A stretch of 64,000 nucleotides of DNA from CAZKAP01 sp964552195 (GCA_964552195.1 CAZKFM010000001.1:434001-498000), one strand, 5' to 3'; shown: positions 45,771 through 55,770, counted from the first letter of the stretch. Notes: generated by a model not told the origin, from the sequence alone. Numbers and translations: made by a program.

Positions 45771-46184
45771 TTACGACCTGTTGTCCAGCTCAATGGTATA
45801 ACGGGTGTGGGCTTGTCCTTCTCCCATCAATGCCCGAAACGTCTCACGGGACTCGTCGTCCAGACTCCGTATGCAGAGGAAGAGGCGTTCCACGGAGGAG
45901 TCCACGCAATTTTTGGTGAGTTCGTCCAACAGCCACTTCGTAACTCTGTGTTCGCGTTAGCTTTCCAGTGTTCCTATACCATATATGAACAGTTCGCTGC
46001 GATCATTTCTGAAGTTCTCAATTTCATAGGCTAACAGGCCACCGATGACCTTGTTTCCATGTTGGGCTACCAGGGCATAAAAACCGGTTTTTGACAGCAG
46101 GCTCTTCATTCTATGACTGTCCGGCTGGGAGGGGTCCTCACCGTGAAATTCGGCGAGCATCAGGGCCAACTGCCGGAAGACCAT
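45771..46184 (-). pseudogene. Decayed GNAT acetyltransferase, AAC(3)-I-like
   Basis: The frame from 46184 encodes FRQLALMLAEFHGED, TGFYALVAQHGNKVIGGLLAYEIENF and SELFIYGIGTLES, which follow the order and spacing of the N-terminal half of AAC(3)-I-type GNAT acetyltransferases. It then meets an in-frame TAA at 45957-45959. Beyond the stop the same frame continues for 61 codons (REHRVTKWLLDEL, then TIELDNRS) to a TAA at 45771, matching the position of the family's C-terminal half. The acetyl-CoA loop, normally R/Q-x-x-G-x-G/A, is eroded (REHRVTKW). Upstream the frame reads EIRRLARQDL, as expected, but without a start codon. Several defects together indicate a pseudogene. The former substrate cannot be stated. 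Confidence 0.7.
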
Positions 46185-46343
46185 CAGGTCCTGTCGGGCG
46201 AGGCGCCTTATTTCGAGGTTTGGGATCTCTGTTGGGGGATTTGTACCTTAAGGTAAATCAATTCTGTAAGAAAAAAGCCATAGTATGGCAAAATTCTTAA
46301 AAATTATAGGTGCATGAACGCAGACAGCCTGATTTGTGAAGGC

Positions 46344-46364
46344 CTGTATTCCATGTGAATACAG
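46344..46364 (-). terminator. Candidate hairpin terminator after the GAF-domain gene
   Basis: A perfect eight-base stem, CTGTATTC and GAATACAG, with a five-base loop, beginning ten bases after the stop of the minus-strand gene. The following T content is weak, so confidence is low. Confidence 0.35.
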
Positions 46365-46373
46365 TGTAAGTGA

Positions 46374-46826
46374 TCAGAGAATTTCCGATACTCTCGCATT
46401 GACAAATTCCAGAAAGCGCTCGTCCTCTTCTGAGAAGGCATCGGGCTTATGGGAGTCGATGTCGATCTGTCCAATGTTCTTGCCTCCTTTAAAAAGGGGC
46501 ACTACGATTTCCGACCGGACGTCCACACTGCAGGCGATGTAATTGTCCTGTAGTTCCACATCGGGAACCACGAAATTTTCATCGGATTCCGCAACCTGTC
46601 CGCAAATGCCTTTCCCGAATGGAATCACGGTATGAGGGGTTTGTTCACCGGCGAAAGCCCTCAGGTGCAATTCAGGCTTGTCCGTAGCATGAAAATAAAA
46701 CCCTACCCAATCGTAATGCGGAATGCTGTCTCTGAGCAAATGACATACCCGGGTCAACCTCCCGTTGGTGTCATTCTCCGAATCGGCAATGATTTCCTGG
46801 ACCCGTTTCCTAAGTTCTTCCCACAT
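46374..46826 (-). CDS. GAF domain protein, probable free methionine-(R)-sulfoxide reductase
   Basis: 150 residues, a single GAF domain covering the whole protein. It matches the fRMsr family, which reduces free methionine R-sulfoxide in the cytoplasm: HYDWVGFYF, then IPFGKGICGQVA, FVVPDV, YIACSVDVRSEIVVPL and IGQIDIDS. Two of the three family cysteines are present (in GICG and YIAC); the first, which sits about ten residues before GxCG in E. coli, is replaced. Start at the ATG at 46826, because the upstream TTG at 46844 lies inside a TAATTTTG promoter box. Confidence 0.8.
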   Translation of the reverse strand: MWEELRKRVQEIIADSENDTNGRLTRVCHLLRDSIPHYDWVGFYFHATDKPELHLRAFAGEQTPHTVIPFGKGICGQVAESDENFVVPDVELQDNYIACSVDVRSEIVVPLFKGGKNIGQIDIDSHKPDAFSEEDERFLEFVNARVSEIL

Positions 46827-46841
46827 AGTCTTGAAAAAAGG

Positions 46842-46849
46842 CAAAATTA
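46842..46849 (-). promoter_or_regulatory. -7 box ahead of the GAF-domain gene (TAATTTTG)
   Basis: A perfect TAnnTTTG on the minus strand, 16 bases before the chosen ATG; this decides the start codon. Confidence 0.45.
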
Positions 46850-47034
46850 CGATTTATGGCAGTCCGTTCGATTAATTTTCGGGTAGCGAAAGCAAGTCCC
46901 GAGAATGACGACTCTATACATACCTTTGGACTCCAGGATTCTTATTCGCCATGAACTTTTCGTGGGTATTTTACATGCTTCGGACAGGTCCAAACCACAC
47001 AGGGGAATACGTTTTTTTAACTTAGCATGCGCAT

Positions 47035-47745
47035 ATGAAGCAGACTGTACAAATATCTGGTATGACCTGTTCTGGCTGTGTCAAATCGGTAACGGAACAA
47101 CTGCAGCAGATCGAGGGTGTCGAAACCGCGGAGGTCTCTCTCGAAACTGGTGAGGCCCGTATTACCGTAGTTTCTCCGCTGCCCGTTGAGCGGATTAGTT
47201 CAGGGCTCTCGGATTCGTATACGGCACATGTACCCGGGTATAAGGAAAGCTCCTCCGGTGAAGCGAGCTCTAAACTCCGGCAGTTGCTGCCCCTATTTAT
47301 CGCCTTCGGAGGGATCGCTCTGATAGCGGTTTTCATCGGATGGCTCAGTACTTCTCCCCGGACCTATATGTTCGACTTCATGGGGCTTTTTTACCTCGTC
47401 TTCGGGGGATTGAAGCTCGTAGATTACCAGAACTTCCCGTCCAGCTTTGCGATGTACGACCCACTGGCGGCCCGCTGGCAGGCCTATGCCTGGGCTTATC
47501 CCTTTATTGAGCTGGTGCTGGGGATCTTGTTACTTTCCTCTACGGGTGTTCCCTATGCTTTGGGAGCTACTGTGGTCCTGCTTGGAATTACCACGATCGG
47601 TGTATTTCGCAGTTTACTGAATAAACGGGCCATACGCTGCGCCTGTATGGGAACCGCGCTAAAGCTCCCTATGACCGAGGCTACGCTGATCGAGAATATA
47701 CTGATGATAGGCATGGCCATTTCCGGAGGGCTGTCGTTGATGTAA
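47035..47745 (+). CDS. Heavy-metal-associated (HMA) domain fused to a MauE/DoxX-like membrane protein
   Basis: 236 residues. Residues 1-68 form an HMA domain with the metal-binding MTCSGC (Cys12, Cys15), as in copper chaperones and P-type ATPase N-termini. From about 86 there are four or five membrane segments of the MauE type (LLPLFIAFGGIALIAVFIGW, YLVFGGLKLVDY, YPFIELVLGILLLS and ATVVLLGITTIGVF), with a CAC cysteine pair after the fourth. It may move a soft metal or reducing equivalents across the inner membrane. The specific role is unknown. It stands alone between the GAF gene and groEL. Confidence 0.82.
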   Translation: MKQTVQISGMTCSGCVKSVTEQLQQIEGVETAEVSLETGEARITVVSPLPVERISSGLSDSYTAHVPGYKESSSGEASSKLRQLLPLFIAFGGIALIAVFIGWLSTSPRTYMFDFMGLFYLVFGGLKLVDYQNFPSSFAMYDPLAARWQAYAWAYPFIELVLGILLLSSTGVPYALGATVVLLGITTIGVFRSLLNKRAIRCACMGTALKLPMTEATLIENILMIGMAISGGLSLM

Positions 47746-47754
47746 GTGAAAAAT

Positions 47755-47786
47755 ACAAGAGGCCGCCTGTTTGGGCAGCCTCTTGT
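47755..47786. terminator. Hairpin behind the HMA-MauE gene
   Basis: ACAAGAGGC and GCCTCTTGT form a nine-base stem extended by an inner GCC/GGC. No T-run follows on the plus strand; on the minus strand the hairpin is followed by a T-rich stretch. It could end transcription from either side. Confidence 0.45.
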
Positions 47787-47973
47787 CGTAAGTAGGTGTT
47801 AGTTTGAAAATTCGGGACACTCAAAGGTACCATTGAACCCCGGTTCTGTAAAGTATAAGTTGTCAAACCCCTAAATTTGTAGGAAAATTAGTCGGTTTTT
47901 GTGGTGCGTCCGATGAACCGACAAAAGGTAAATTTGTCGAAACATCCCGTGTTTACTTAGTTTCACAACAAAA

Positions 47974-48005
47974 AAAGCCATCCAGCCCAGGGCTGGATGG
48001 CTTTT
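47974..48005 (-). terminator. Terminator of the groES-groEL operon
   Basis: An 11-base perfect stem, GCCATCCAGCC and GGCTGGATGGC, with a three-base loop, flanked by A-runs and T-runs so that it works in both directions. It starts 22 bases after the groEL stop. Confidence 0.9.
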
Positions 48006-48026
48006 ATGTTTCAGAAAGACAGCTAA

Positions 48027-49655
<1,629 letters not shown>

Positions 49656-49714
49656 TTCGTATTATTTTAACCGCTCGGTGCGGTTCGAATTATTTTTCGG
49701 ATTAGATTATCGAT

Positions 49715-49993
49715 TTATACGATGGCGAGGATATCGCTCTCTCGCATCATGAGGTAGTCGGTGCCATCCAACTTCAGCTCTGTTCCTGAGTACTTCCCGT
49801 ACAGTACCGTGTCTCCTACGGCTACGGTTATCTCATTGTCCTTGGTGCCAGGTCCTACAGCCACTACTTTCCCTTTCTGGGGTTTTTCCTTGGCGGTATC
49901 TGGGATAATGATGCCCGAAGCGGTTTTCGTTTCGGCCTCCATAGGCTCGACCAGCACGCGATCGGCCAACGGTTTGATTTTAACTTTAGCCAT
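49715..49993 (-). CDS. groS: 10 kDa co-chaperonin GroES
   Basis: 92 residues from the ATG at 49993 (MAKVKIKPLADRVLVE); the frame is open three codons further. The mobile-loop region TKTASGIIIPD and the C-terminal YLMMRESDILAIV are typical. It caps the GroEL ring. There is no CIRCE operator upstream. Instead a GG-N10-GC element resembling a sigma-54 promoter lies about 46 bases ahead. Confidence 0.97.
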   Translation of the reverse strand: MAKVKIKPLADRVLVEPMEAETKTASGIIIPDTAKEKPQKGKVVAVGPGTKDNEITVAVGDTVLYGKYSGTELKLDGTDYLMMRESDILAIV

Positions 49994-50038
49994 ATGACTC
50001 AATGATTATATAGTTTGATAAATTTTTCCTGCCTTAGG

Positions 50039-50053
50039 GCAGAAATCGTGCCA
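50039..50053 (-). promoter_or_regulatory. Sigma-54-like promoter element ahead of groES
   Basis: The minus strand reads TGGCACGATTTCTGC: the full -24 hexamer TGGCAC, the required GG-N10-GC spacing, and CTGC where TTGC is the consensus. It lies between the secG terminator and groES and predicts a leader of about 35 bases. No TAnnTTTG box is visible in the same interval. Confidence 0.4.
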
Positions 50054-50084
50054 CGGGAATTAACTGACACTTTGTGCAAAAAAA

Positions 50085-50110
50085 AATGCCAGCTTGACAG
50101 AGCTGGCATT
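50085..50110 (-). terminator. Terminator of the miaB-secG operon
   Basis: A ten-base stem, AATGCCAGCT and AGCTGGCATT, with loop TGACAG. A-run on the left and T-run on the right make it bidirectional. It begins four bases after the secG stop. Confidence 0.9.
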
Positions 50111-50113
50111 TTT

Positions 50114-50509
50114 TTATTCGTTTCCTCCTTCGGTTTCGGAGCCCTGAGGAGATTCCGATGCAGGAAGCTGTTCTTCTATGATACCCCCTTCTGCGGGCAG
50201 GTTGGTGTCCGTCGGGAAGTCATCTGTGGTTTCCGTTCCCTGTAGCAGACGCGATTCCGCCGTACTGAATCCGTCGCGTAGCGTATAGTTTGACAACAGT
50301 ACGAACAGGAAGAGTAGGGCCGCCAGTGTCCAGGTACTTCTATCGAGGAAGTCCCCGGTCTTCTTGACGCCACCTACCACCTGGTTGCCTCCGCCTCCAA
50401 AGGCAGAAGCGGAAAGTCCCCCTCCCTTGGGGTTCTGTACCATGATCACCACGACCAGCAGAAAAGAGATTAGTATAATCAGGGAAAGGAAAATATAAAA
50501 CCCGCTCAT
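50114..50509 (-). CDS. secG: Preprotein translocase subunit SecG
   Basis: 131 residues. Two membrane segments (FYIFLSLIILISFLLVVVIM and TWTLAALLFLFVLLSN) flank the conserved cytoplasmic loop VQNPKGGGLSASAFGGG. The acidic C-terminal tail of about 45 residues is typical of Bacteroidota. It assists SecYE during export across the inner membrane. It is the last gene of the operon that begins with miaB. Confidence 0.95.
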   Translation of the reverse strand: MSGFYIFLSLIILISFLLVVVIMVQNPKGGGLSASAFGGGGNQVVGGVKKTGDFLDRSTWTLAALLFLFVLLSNYTLRDGFSTAESRLLQGTETTDDFPTDTNLPAEGGIIEEQLPASESPQGSETEGGNE

Positions 50510-50515
50510 TTCTAA

Positions 50516-52333
50516 TTACTTGTTTCTTTGTAATTCTTTGACCTCTTCAATAAGGGCTGCAAAGTAACTACTTTTTTCCGGATATTTCAACTGCAGAGCA
50601 TGGTAGGCGGCGAGGGCCTTTTCGTAGTTGCCCTGTTCGCGATAGAGCTGAGCCAGCGTCTCGGTAAACAGCACAGTATCATGGCCACTACCTTCAAAAT
50701 CAGTTTTTTGAGGGCTTTCCTCCGCAGTAGGGTTCACATCGATCCTGGGATTGCTCTGTATAAAGCGGTCCACCAGCTCAAACTTCCGCGCCTTCTCCGG
50801 GTCTTCAGGACCCATAGGTGTTGGCTCCTCAGTTCTTTCTTCTGTCCGGCTGATCCAGTCCAGAAATGACAGCTTTCCGGGTTCTGTCCGGCGCTTTTCC
50901 GGGACGTCTGCCGCAGGTACAGTTTCTTCCGCCTCTACCTGATCTTCGGTATGTCCGGCAGCTGCAGGTTCGTATTCTCTGGTATCAGCCGATAGCTCTA
51001 TGCTCCTGGTTTTTTCATTTTCTATCCCGAGAATCTGCGTGTAGGTGTCCTCGAGCTGTTCGTCAGAGGGAGCCTCTTCGCCTGGGGCAAATGCCTCTTT
51101 GAGGGCTTCGCCAAGCCTTTGGGAACTTTTCGATTCCCTCTCGGGATCGTAGGGCTCGGGTTCTTTCGTTTCTCCTGAAATGAGAGCCTCCTCCGGCGGG
51201 TCTGAATCCGGCGTATCCGGACGATTAATTGGTCGGCTGGTATCGAGAGGCTCAATGACTTCGTTCATCCAGGGCTCCGTATCCCTGGAATCAGCCTCCT
51301 GCACCGAATTCGAACTGTCCCAGTCACGGGTTCCTCCTTCCCAATAGTCCGGAGCTTCCCGGAGCTTCCCGTTGTCCTCTTCCTCCCTTTCCTGATCTTG
51401 GCCAAAGAAGGCCTCGTTCAGTGATTCCTCAGTTTCTTCGTCCCGGCTCCGGTCGCCTTCCGGCTCAACTTCTTCATCAAGATTTAGTGGGATACCCGAC
51501 AGCAATTCGGCTTCCATGTCTTCTTCTGTAGCACCCGCGTCGATCTGGCCCCAAAGTGAGGAATCGTCAGAAGCGCTGGGGGTATCCTGGCTGGGCGGTT
51601 CTTCTGCCTCGGTCAGATCGCTGGTTTCCATAGACGCAACCTGCCATTCATCGGATTCGTGCGACCCCATACCCTCTAAAGAATCATCCATCTCTTCCTG
51701 ATTCTGCTCCTCGGCGGTTTGACTCTCATCACTTTGCGCTTCAGCCTGCGGGCCTTCCCCTAGAATCTCCTTGGAGGGTTCGACCTCGTTCCGTTCTGTT
51801 AAAGATGATTCGGGCCGTGCATCTTGAACTTCACCTTCCGGCATGGAAAAACCCAACTCCCTGCTGCCGCCTCCTTTATATATAGTCTGTTCTTCAGGTT
51901 CCGGAAGATCATCCGGAGCGTCTATGGGTACGAATAAGTTGGGGTCTTCGGTCCGAATGGGATAATGTTCCGCCGGAGCGTATGGACCTTCTTGAGATGG
52001 CTCTTCCTCCGGCTCTTCACCGCTAGTCTGACGCCAGGATTCCTGAGCTACCGTATGAATTCGTTCGAGGGAATTCGCCATGGTATTCTGAACGAAGGGC
52101 TCTTCGTTGATCAGGTCGTAGAGGACCTCCCTGTCGGAAGTGTGGCTCGCCGTTTTGGAGAGCTCGGCGGGATAGTCCGGATGCTTTTCCAGATGTAGGG
52201 ATTTGAGTCTTAGGGCATATGCGGCCTGGAAGTACGGATATTTGCGCAGGATTTCCTCCAGTCCTTTCCTCTCTTGCTTCTGAAGTTGGCCGTCTGCCTT
52301 TCGCAGTAGTCGTAAGAATTCGTTTGCGTCCAT
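50516..52333 (-). CDS. Long acidic protein with C-terminal TPR-like helices, function unknown
   Basis: 605 residues. The N-terminal 80 residues are helical and look conserved (FLRLLRKADGQLQKQERKGL, then YPYFQAAYALRLKSLHL). The middle, about 100-480, is extremely rich in Glu, Asp, Ser and Pro and probably disordered. The last 60 residues contain a TPR-like hairpin (LAQLYREQGNYEKALAAYHAL, LKYPEKSSYFAALIEEVKEL). No signal peptide or membrane segment is seen. It lies between lptE and secG, and its start abuts the lptE stop, so it is co-expressed with envelope and secretion factors. No function can be assigned. Confidence 0.8.
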   Translation of the reverse strand: MDANEFLRLLRKADGQLQKQERKGLEEILRKYPYFQAAYALRLKSLHLEKHPDYPAELSKTASHTSDREVLYDLINEEPFVQNTMANSLERIHTVAQESWRQTSGEEPEEEPSQEGPYAPAEHYPIRTEDPNLFVPIDAPDDLPEPEEQTIYKGGGSRELGFSMPEGEVQDARPESSLTERNEVEPSKEILGEGPQAEAQSDESQTAEEQNQEEMDDSLEGMGSHESDEWQVASMETSDLTEAEEPPSQDTPSASDDSSLWGQIDAGATEEDMEAELLSGIPLNLDEEVEPEGDRSRDEETEESLNEAFFGQDQEREEEDNGKLREAPDYWEGGTRDWDSSNSVQEADSRDTEPWMNEVIEPLDTSRPINRPDTPDSDPPEEALISGETKEPEPYDPERESKSSQRLGEALKEAFAPGEEAPSDEQLEDTYTQILGIENEKTRSIELSADTREYEPAAAGHTEDQVEAEETVPAADVPEKRRTEPGKLSFLDWISRTEERTEEPTPMGPEDPEKARKFELVDRFIQSNPRIDVNPTAEESPQKTDFEGSGHDTVLFTETLAQLYREQGNYEKALAAYHALQLKYPEKSSYFAALIEEVKELQRNK

Positions 52334-52885
52334 TTACCAGTCAGCTAGTGAAGCGTTAAAGATATCCTGTGTAATCCGTTCGAAGAGCACTTCCTGGGCT
52401 TCCGACTTGACCGATTCCAGCAATGAAGTTGCCGGAAAATCATAAAAGAAAGAGAAGGTTTGCTCGAAATTAGAATCCTCTTTGGTGTTGTTGAAGAAAC
52501 GGACCCGCACGGTCATGGTGAGCCGGTTCTGGGCGGCCGTTTGATTGGACGTTGCCGTCATCGGCGCTACCCGGTACTCCGTTATCTCTCCTTCGTATAT
52601 GAGGTCCCCGTTATTCGAAGTCAGGTCCAGGCTCGTCAGGTTCAGAATCAGGTCCTGCAATGCCAGGGTGAAATTTCTGTCCAATCCTGGTTCGATGGTC
52701 GATCCGGGATTCTGATCGGCCCGGTTCTGGAAAAAATTCACCTGGAACGACTGAGCAGCTCCCGTGCTGGCTCCCGAAAAATTATAGGACAGCTTAGAAA
52801 GCCCGCAGGATGAAAGCATCAGGCATAAAAAAGTGATCCAGAGACCGCTCAGACGCAGCCGGGGGACTACGGATTTAAAGGTCAT
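52334..52885 (-). CDS. lptE: LptE-family LPS assembly lipoprotein
   Basis: 183 residues. The lipoprotein signal ends in CLMLSSC (Cys27) and is followed by GLSKLSYNFSGAS. The body matches the Bacteroidota LptE type (QVNFFQNRADQNPGS, FTLALQDLILNLTSL, LIYEGEITEYRVAPM). LptE plugs the LptD barrel that places lipopolysaccharide in the outer membrane. I start at the ATG at 52885; the open frame extends far upstream but there it overlaps the sigma-54 activator gene. True overlap is 11 bases. Confidence 0.88.
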   Translation of the reverse strand: MTFKSVVPRLRLSGLWITFLCLMLSSCGLSKLSYNFSGASTGAAQSFQVNFFQNRADQNPGSTIEPGLDRNFTLALQDLILNLTSLDLTSNNGDLIYEGEITEYRVAPMTATSNQTAAQNRLTMTVRVRFFNNTKEDSNFEQTFSFFYDFPATSLLESVKSEAQEVLFERITQDIFNASLADW

Positions 52886-54179
52886 ATTGTTTGATTTTTC
52901 TGTACAGGGTACGTTCGGAAATACCAAGCTCTGCGGCTGCAGCCTTGCGCTTTCCACTGTTCCGCTCCAGAGATTTCCGGATGAGCTCGATTTCCTTCTC
53001 TTGTAAAGATAGAGTTTCTTCCTCTTCAATTTCCTCTGCGAAGTGGTAGCGGTCACCCGGAGCAGGGCGCTGCTGTTCGGAAGGGGTAATGGTGACTTCC
53101 GGCCGAGGCTCCGGTGGTGTCGGATTTCTGGGCATATTGAGCAGCCCGGCCGGAACGACGGCGTCTTCTTCGTCATGCGTACTCCCCTTATCGCCGTATA
53201 TCTTGCGGATCAGGTTTTTGTTTTCCGCATGTACCTGTTCAGAATCGTTGGCGTTAAGCAGTTCCAAGGTCAATTTCTTGAGGTCGTTCAGGTCGCTTTT
53301 CATATCGAAAAGGATCTTGAACATAATCTCCCGCTCGTCCTTGAACGAATTAGCCGATTCATCCCTGTTTGGAAGTGGTGCAGGAAGGGCAGTCATCCGG
53401 TCCGGAAGGTAGCTCAGCAGGGCCTCGGCTTCGATCAGGCGATCTTTTTCCAGAACGGATATTTGTTCCGTGATGTTCCTCAGTTGCCGAACATTGCCGG
53501 GCCAGTGGTACTTCTGGAGCAATAGGACGGCCTCTTCGGTCAGGCGCATCGCAGGCATCTTGTACTTGCGACCGAAATCCGAAGCGAACTTGCGGAAGAG
53601 CAAATGTATGTCTTCGCGCCTGTCCCTCAGTGGCGGCAGATGAATCTCTACGGTACTCAGTCGATAGAAGAGGTCTTCGCGGAATCGCCCCTTCTTGATG
53701 GCCTCAAACATGTCGATATTGGTCGCAGCCACTATGCGTACATCAGTCTTTTGAACCGTGGAAGACCCCACCTTGAGGAATTCGCCGTTCTCCAGTACGC
53801 GCAGCAGCCGGACCTGAGTGGTAATGGGTAATTCTCCGACTTCGTCCAGGAAAATGGTGCCCTTGTCGGCCACTTCGAAATAACCCGAACGGGTCTGGGT
53901 GGCTCCCGTGAATGCCCCTTTCTCATGCCCGAACAGCTCACTGTCTATGGTGCCCTCAGGGATGGCCCCACAGTTTACGGCTATGTATCGGGCGTGTTTT
54001 CGGTGCGATAGGGCATGTATGATTTTAGGAATGGCCTCCTTGCCAACCCCACTTTCCCCCGTAACCAGCACCGAAATATCCGTAGGAGCGACCTGGGCTG
54101 CCTTTTCCAGGGCACGGTTCAGCGCAGGATCATTACCTATGATTTCGAAGCGCTGTTTGATTGCCTGTACGTTCTCCAT
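52875..54179 (-). CDS. Sigma-54-dependent transcription activator without receiver domain
   Basis: 434 residues. The AAA+ core is complete: Walker A GESGVGKE (41-48), GAFTGA (88-93) for sigma-54 contact, Walker B IFLDEVG (109-115) and the sensor region with LFYRLSTVEIHLPPLRDR. A Pro/Glu-rich linker (about 260-390) precedes a Fis-type helix-turn-helix at the C-terminus (RKAAAAELGISERTLYRKIKQ). There is no N-terminal receiver or GAF domain, so activity must be controlled by level, partner or ligand. It follows miaB by nine bases and overlaps lptE. Its targets are unknown; a sigma-54-like site lies ahead of groES. Confidence 0.92.
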   Translation of the reverse strand: MENVQAIKQRFEIIGNDPALNRALEKAAQVAPTDISVLVTGESGVGKEAIPKIIHALSHRKHARYIAVNCGAIPEGTIDSELFGHEKGAFTGATQTRSGYFEVADKGTIFLDEVGELPITTQVRLLRVLENGEFLKVGSSTVQKTDVRIVAATNIDMFEAIKKGRFREDLFYRLSTVEIHLPPLRDRREDIHLLFRKFASDFGRKYKMPAMRLTEEAVLLLQKYHWPGNVRQLRNITEQISVLEKDRLIEAEALLSYLPDRMTALPAPLPNRDESANSFKDEREIMFKILFDMKSDLNDLKKLTLELLNANDSEQVHAENKNLIRKIYGDKGSTHDEEDAVVPAGLLNMPRNPTPPEPRPEVTITPSEQQRPAPGDRYHFAEEIEEEETLSLQEKEIELIRKSLERNSGKRKAAAAELGISERTLYRKIKQYDL

Positions 54180-54188
54180 GTGTTGAAC

Positions 54189-55640
54189 TTAATGGATTCG
54201 TTCACCAAGCAGTGTAGCCGAGGTACACTCCTTTATATAAACTTCGACCAGCTCTCCAGGTTGTTCTCCGGTCTTCGGAAATACGACCACGGTGTTGTGG
54301 GTAGTGCGCCCCATCCAGTGTGCATCCGACCTGCGCGACGGGCCTTCGATCAATACTTCCTGCGCGGTATTCAGAAAGCGTTGGTTTCGCTTCAGGCTGT
54401 GCTTGCCCTGAAGTTCGATGATCTCCCGCAACCTTCTTTTCTTGACATCAGCGGGAACATCGTCTGCCATTTTGCGAGCCGCAAGGGTCCCCGGCCGTTC
54501 GGAATAGGCGAACATGAATCCAAAATCATATTCAACGGCTTCCATGAGGCTCAGGGTATCCTGGTGGTCCTTTTCGGTCTCTGTCGGAAAGCCGGCTATC
54601 ATATCGTGACTGATACCGCAATCCGGTATGCGTCTTCGGATTTCCTGAATGAGTCTCAGGTATTCTTCACGGGTGTGAAGTCGGTTCATTTCCTTAAGGA
54701 TACGGTCACTGCCGCTCTGTACCGGCAGGTGTATGTAGTTACAGATGTTTCGGTGCCGGGCCATGACATCGACCACATCCAGGGTCATGTCCTGCGGATT
54801 GGAGGTGGAGAATCGTATACGCATGCCGGGCTGCGCGGTGGCCACCAGATCCAGGAGATCGGAGAAGTGCAGCGCTGAAGCCTTCGCCATTTCACTGGCC
54901 TTTTCGAAGTCCTTCTTGGGTCCGCCGCCATACCAGAGGTAGCTGTCCACATTCTGTCCCAACAGAGTTACCTCCCGGTACCCCTGTTCCCAGAGCTGAT
55001 TAACCTCCGAAACTATGGACTGGGGGTCACGGCTCCGCTCCCTGCCCCGGGTAAAAGGCACCACGCAAAAGGTACACATGTTGTCGCATCCCCGGGTTAT
55101 GGTTACGAAGGCCGAGACACCATTGCTCTGCAGCCTTACCGGTCGTATGTCTCCATAGGTCTCTTCCTTGGAGAGTATGACATTAACGGCTTCCCGTCCT
55201 TCGTCCAGTTCCTTCAGGAGATTGGGGAGATCCTTGTAGGCATCGGGCCCGACAACCATATCCACGATCTGCTCTTCCTCCAGCAGCTTTTTCTTAAGGC
55301 GTTCCGCCATACAACCCAAAACACCAATGCGGGTTTCAGGCCGCTGCTTCTTGAGGGATTGAAACTTTTGCAGCCGGTTGCGCACGGTCTGTTCGGCTTT
55401 TTCCCGAATGGAACAGGTATTCAGTAATATCAGTTCGGCCTCTTCGAGTCTCGGTGTCGTGCTAAAGCCTTCTTCGGTTAGTATGGAGGCGACGATTTCA
55501 CTGTCTGAGAAGTTCATCTGGCAGCCGTAACTTTCGATATACATCTTCCTTCCGGTAGCCTCTCCCCCGATTTGCAGCGGGGTTCCCTGCAACGATTCGT
55601 CCAGCAGGTGCTTTTCAGTAATGGGATTGTCCTCTTTCAT
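54189..55640 (-). CDS. miaB: tRNA-2-methylthio-N6-dimethylallyladenosine synthase
   Basis: 483 residues. A radical-SAM methylthiotransferase that modifies A37 of tRNAs reading UNN codons, which include tRNA-Phe. The UPF0004 domain carries YGCQMNFSDSE, LNTCSIREKAEQ and VLGCMAERLK; the radical SAM CxxxCxxC is in RGCDNMCTFCVVPFTRGRE; a TRAM domain ends the protein. I start at the ATG at 55640, 19 bases after the TATATTTG promoter box; the longer open frame would run through that box. It heads the operon ending at secG. Confidence 0.95.
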   Translation of the reverse strand: MKEDNPITEKHLLDESLQGTPLQIGGEATGRKMYIESYGCQMNFSDSEIVASILTEEGFSTTPRLEEAELILLNTCSIREKAEQTVRNRLQKFQSLKKQRPETRIGVLGCMAERLKKKLLEEEQIVDMVVGPDAYKDLPNLLKELDEGREAVNVILSKEETYGDIRPVRLQSNGVSAFVTITRGCDNMCTFCVVPFTRGRERSRDPQSIVSEVNQLWEQGYREVTLLGQNVDSYLWYGGGPKKDFEKASEMAKASALHFSDLLDLVATAQPGMRIRFSTSNPQDMTLDVVDVMARHRNICNYIHLPVQSGSDRILKEMNRLHTREEYLRLIQEIRRRIPDCGISHDMIAGFPTETEKDHQDTLSLMEAVEYDFGFMFAYSERPGTLAARKMADDVPADVKKRRLREIIELQGKHSLKRNQRFLNTAQEVLIEGPSRRSDAHWMGRTTHNTVVVFPKTGEQPGELVEVYIKECTSATLLGERIH

Positions 55641-55658
55641 GCCATTTTTTACGGGCTG

Positions 55659-55666
55659 CAAATATA
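55659..55666 (-). promoter_or_regulatory. -7 box of the miaB operon promoter (TATATTTG)
   Basis: A perfect TAnnTTTG on the minus strand, 18 bases before the miaB ATG; it fixes the start codon. No good -33 TTG is seen. Confidence 0.5.
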
Positions 55667-55770
55667 AGTCATTGGGCCGATAGAGTGACATTTTGGCAGG
55701 GTTTTTTAACGGTGAACTCAGCATCGCAGCAGTTGTCTTTTGTATCTTTATGTGTACCTAACCTATTGAA

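Noticed and set aside
54015..54878. A 287-codon open frame opposite miaB and the sigma-54 activator
   Set aside because: Both genes on the other strand have complete, recognisable motifs; the open frame is a shadow.
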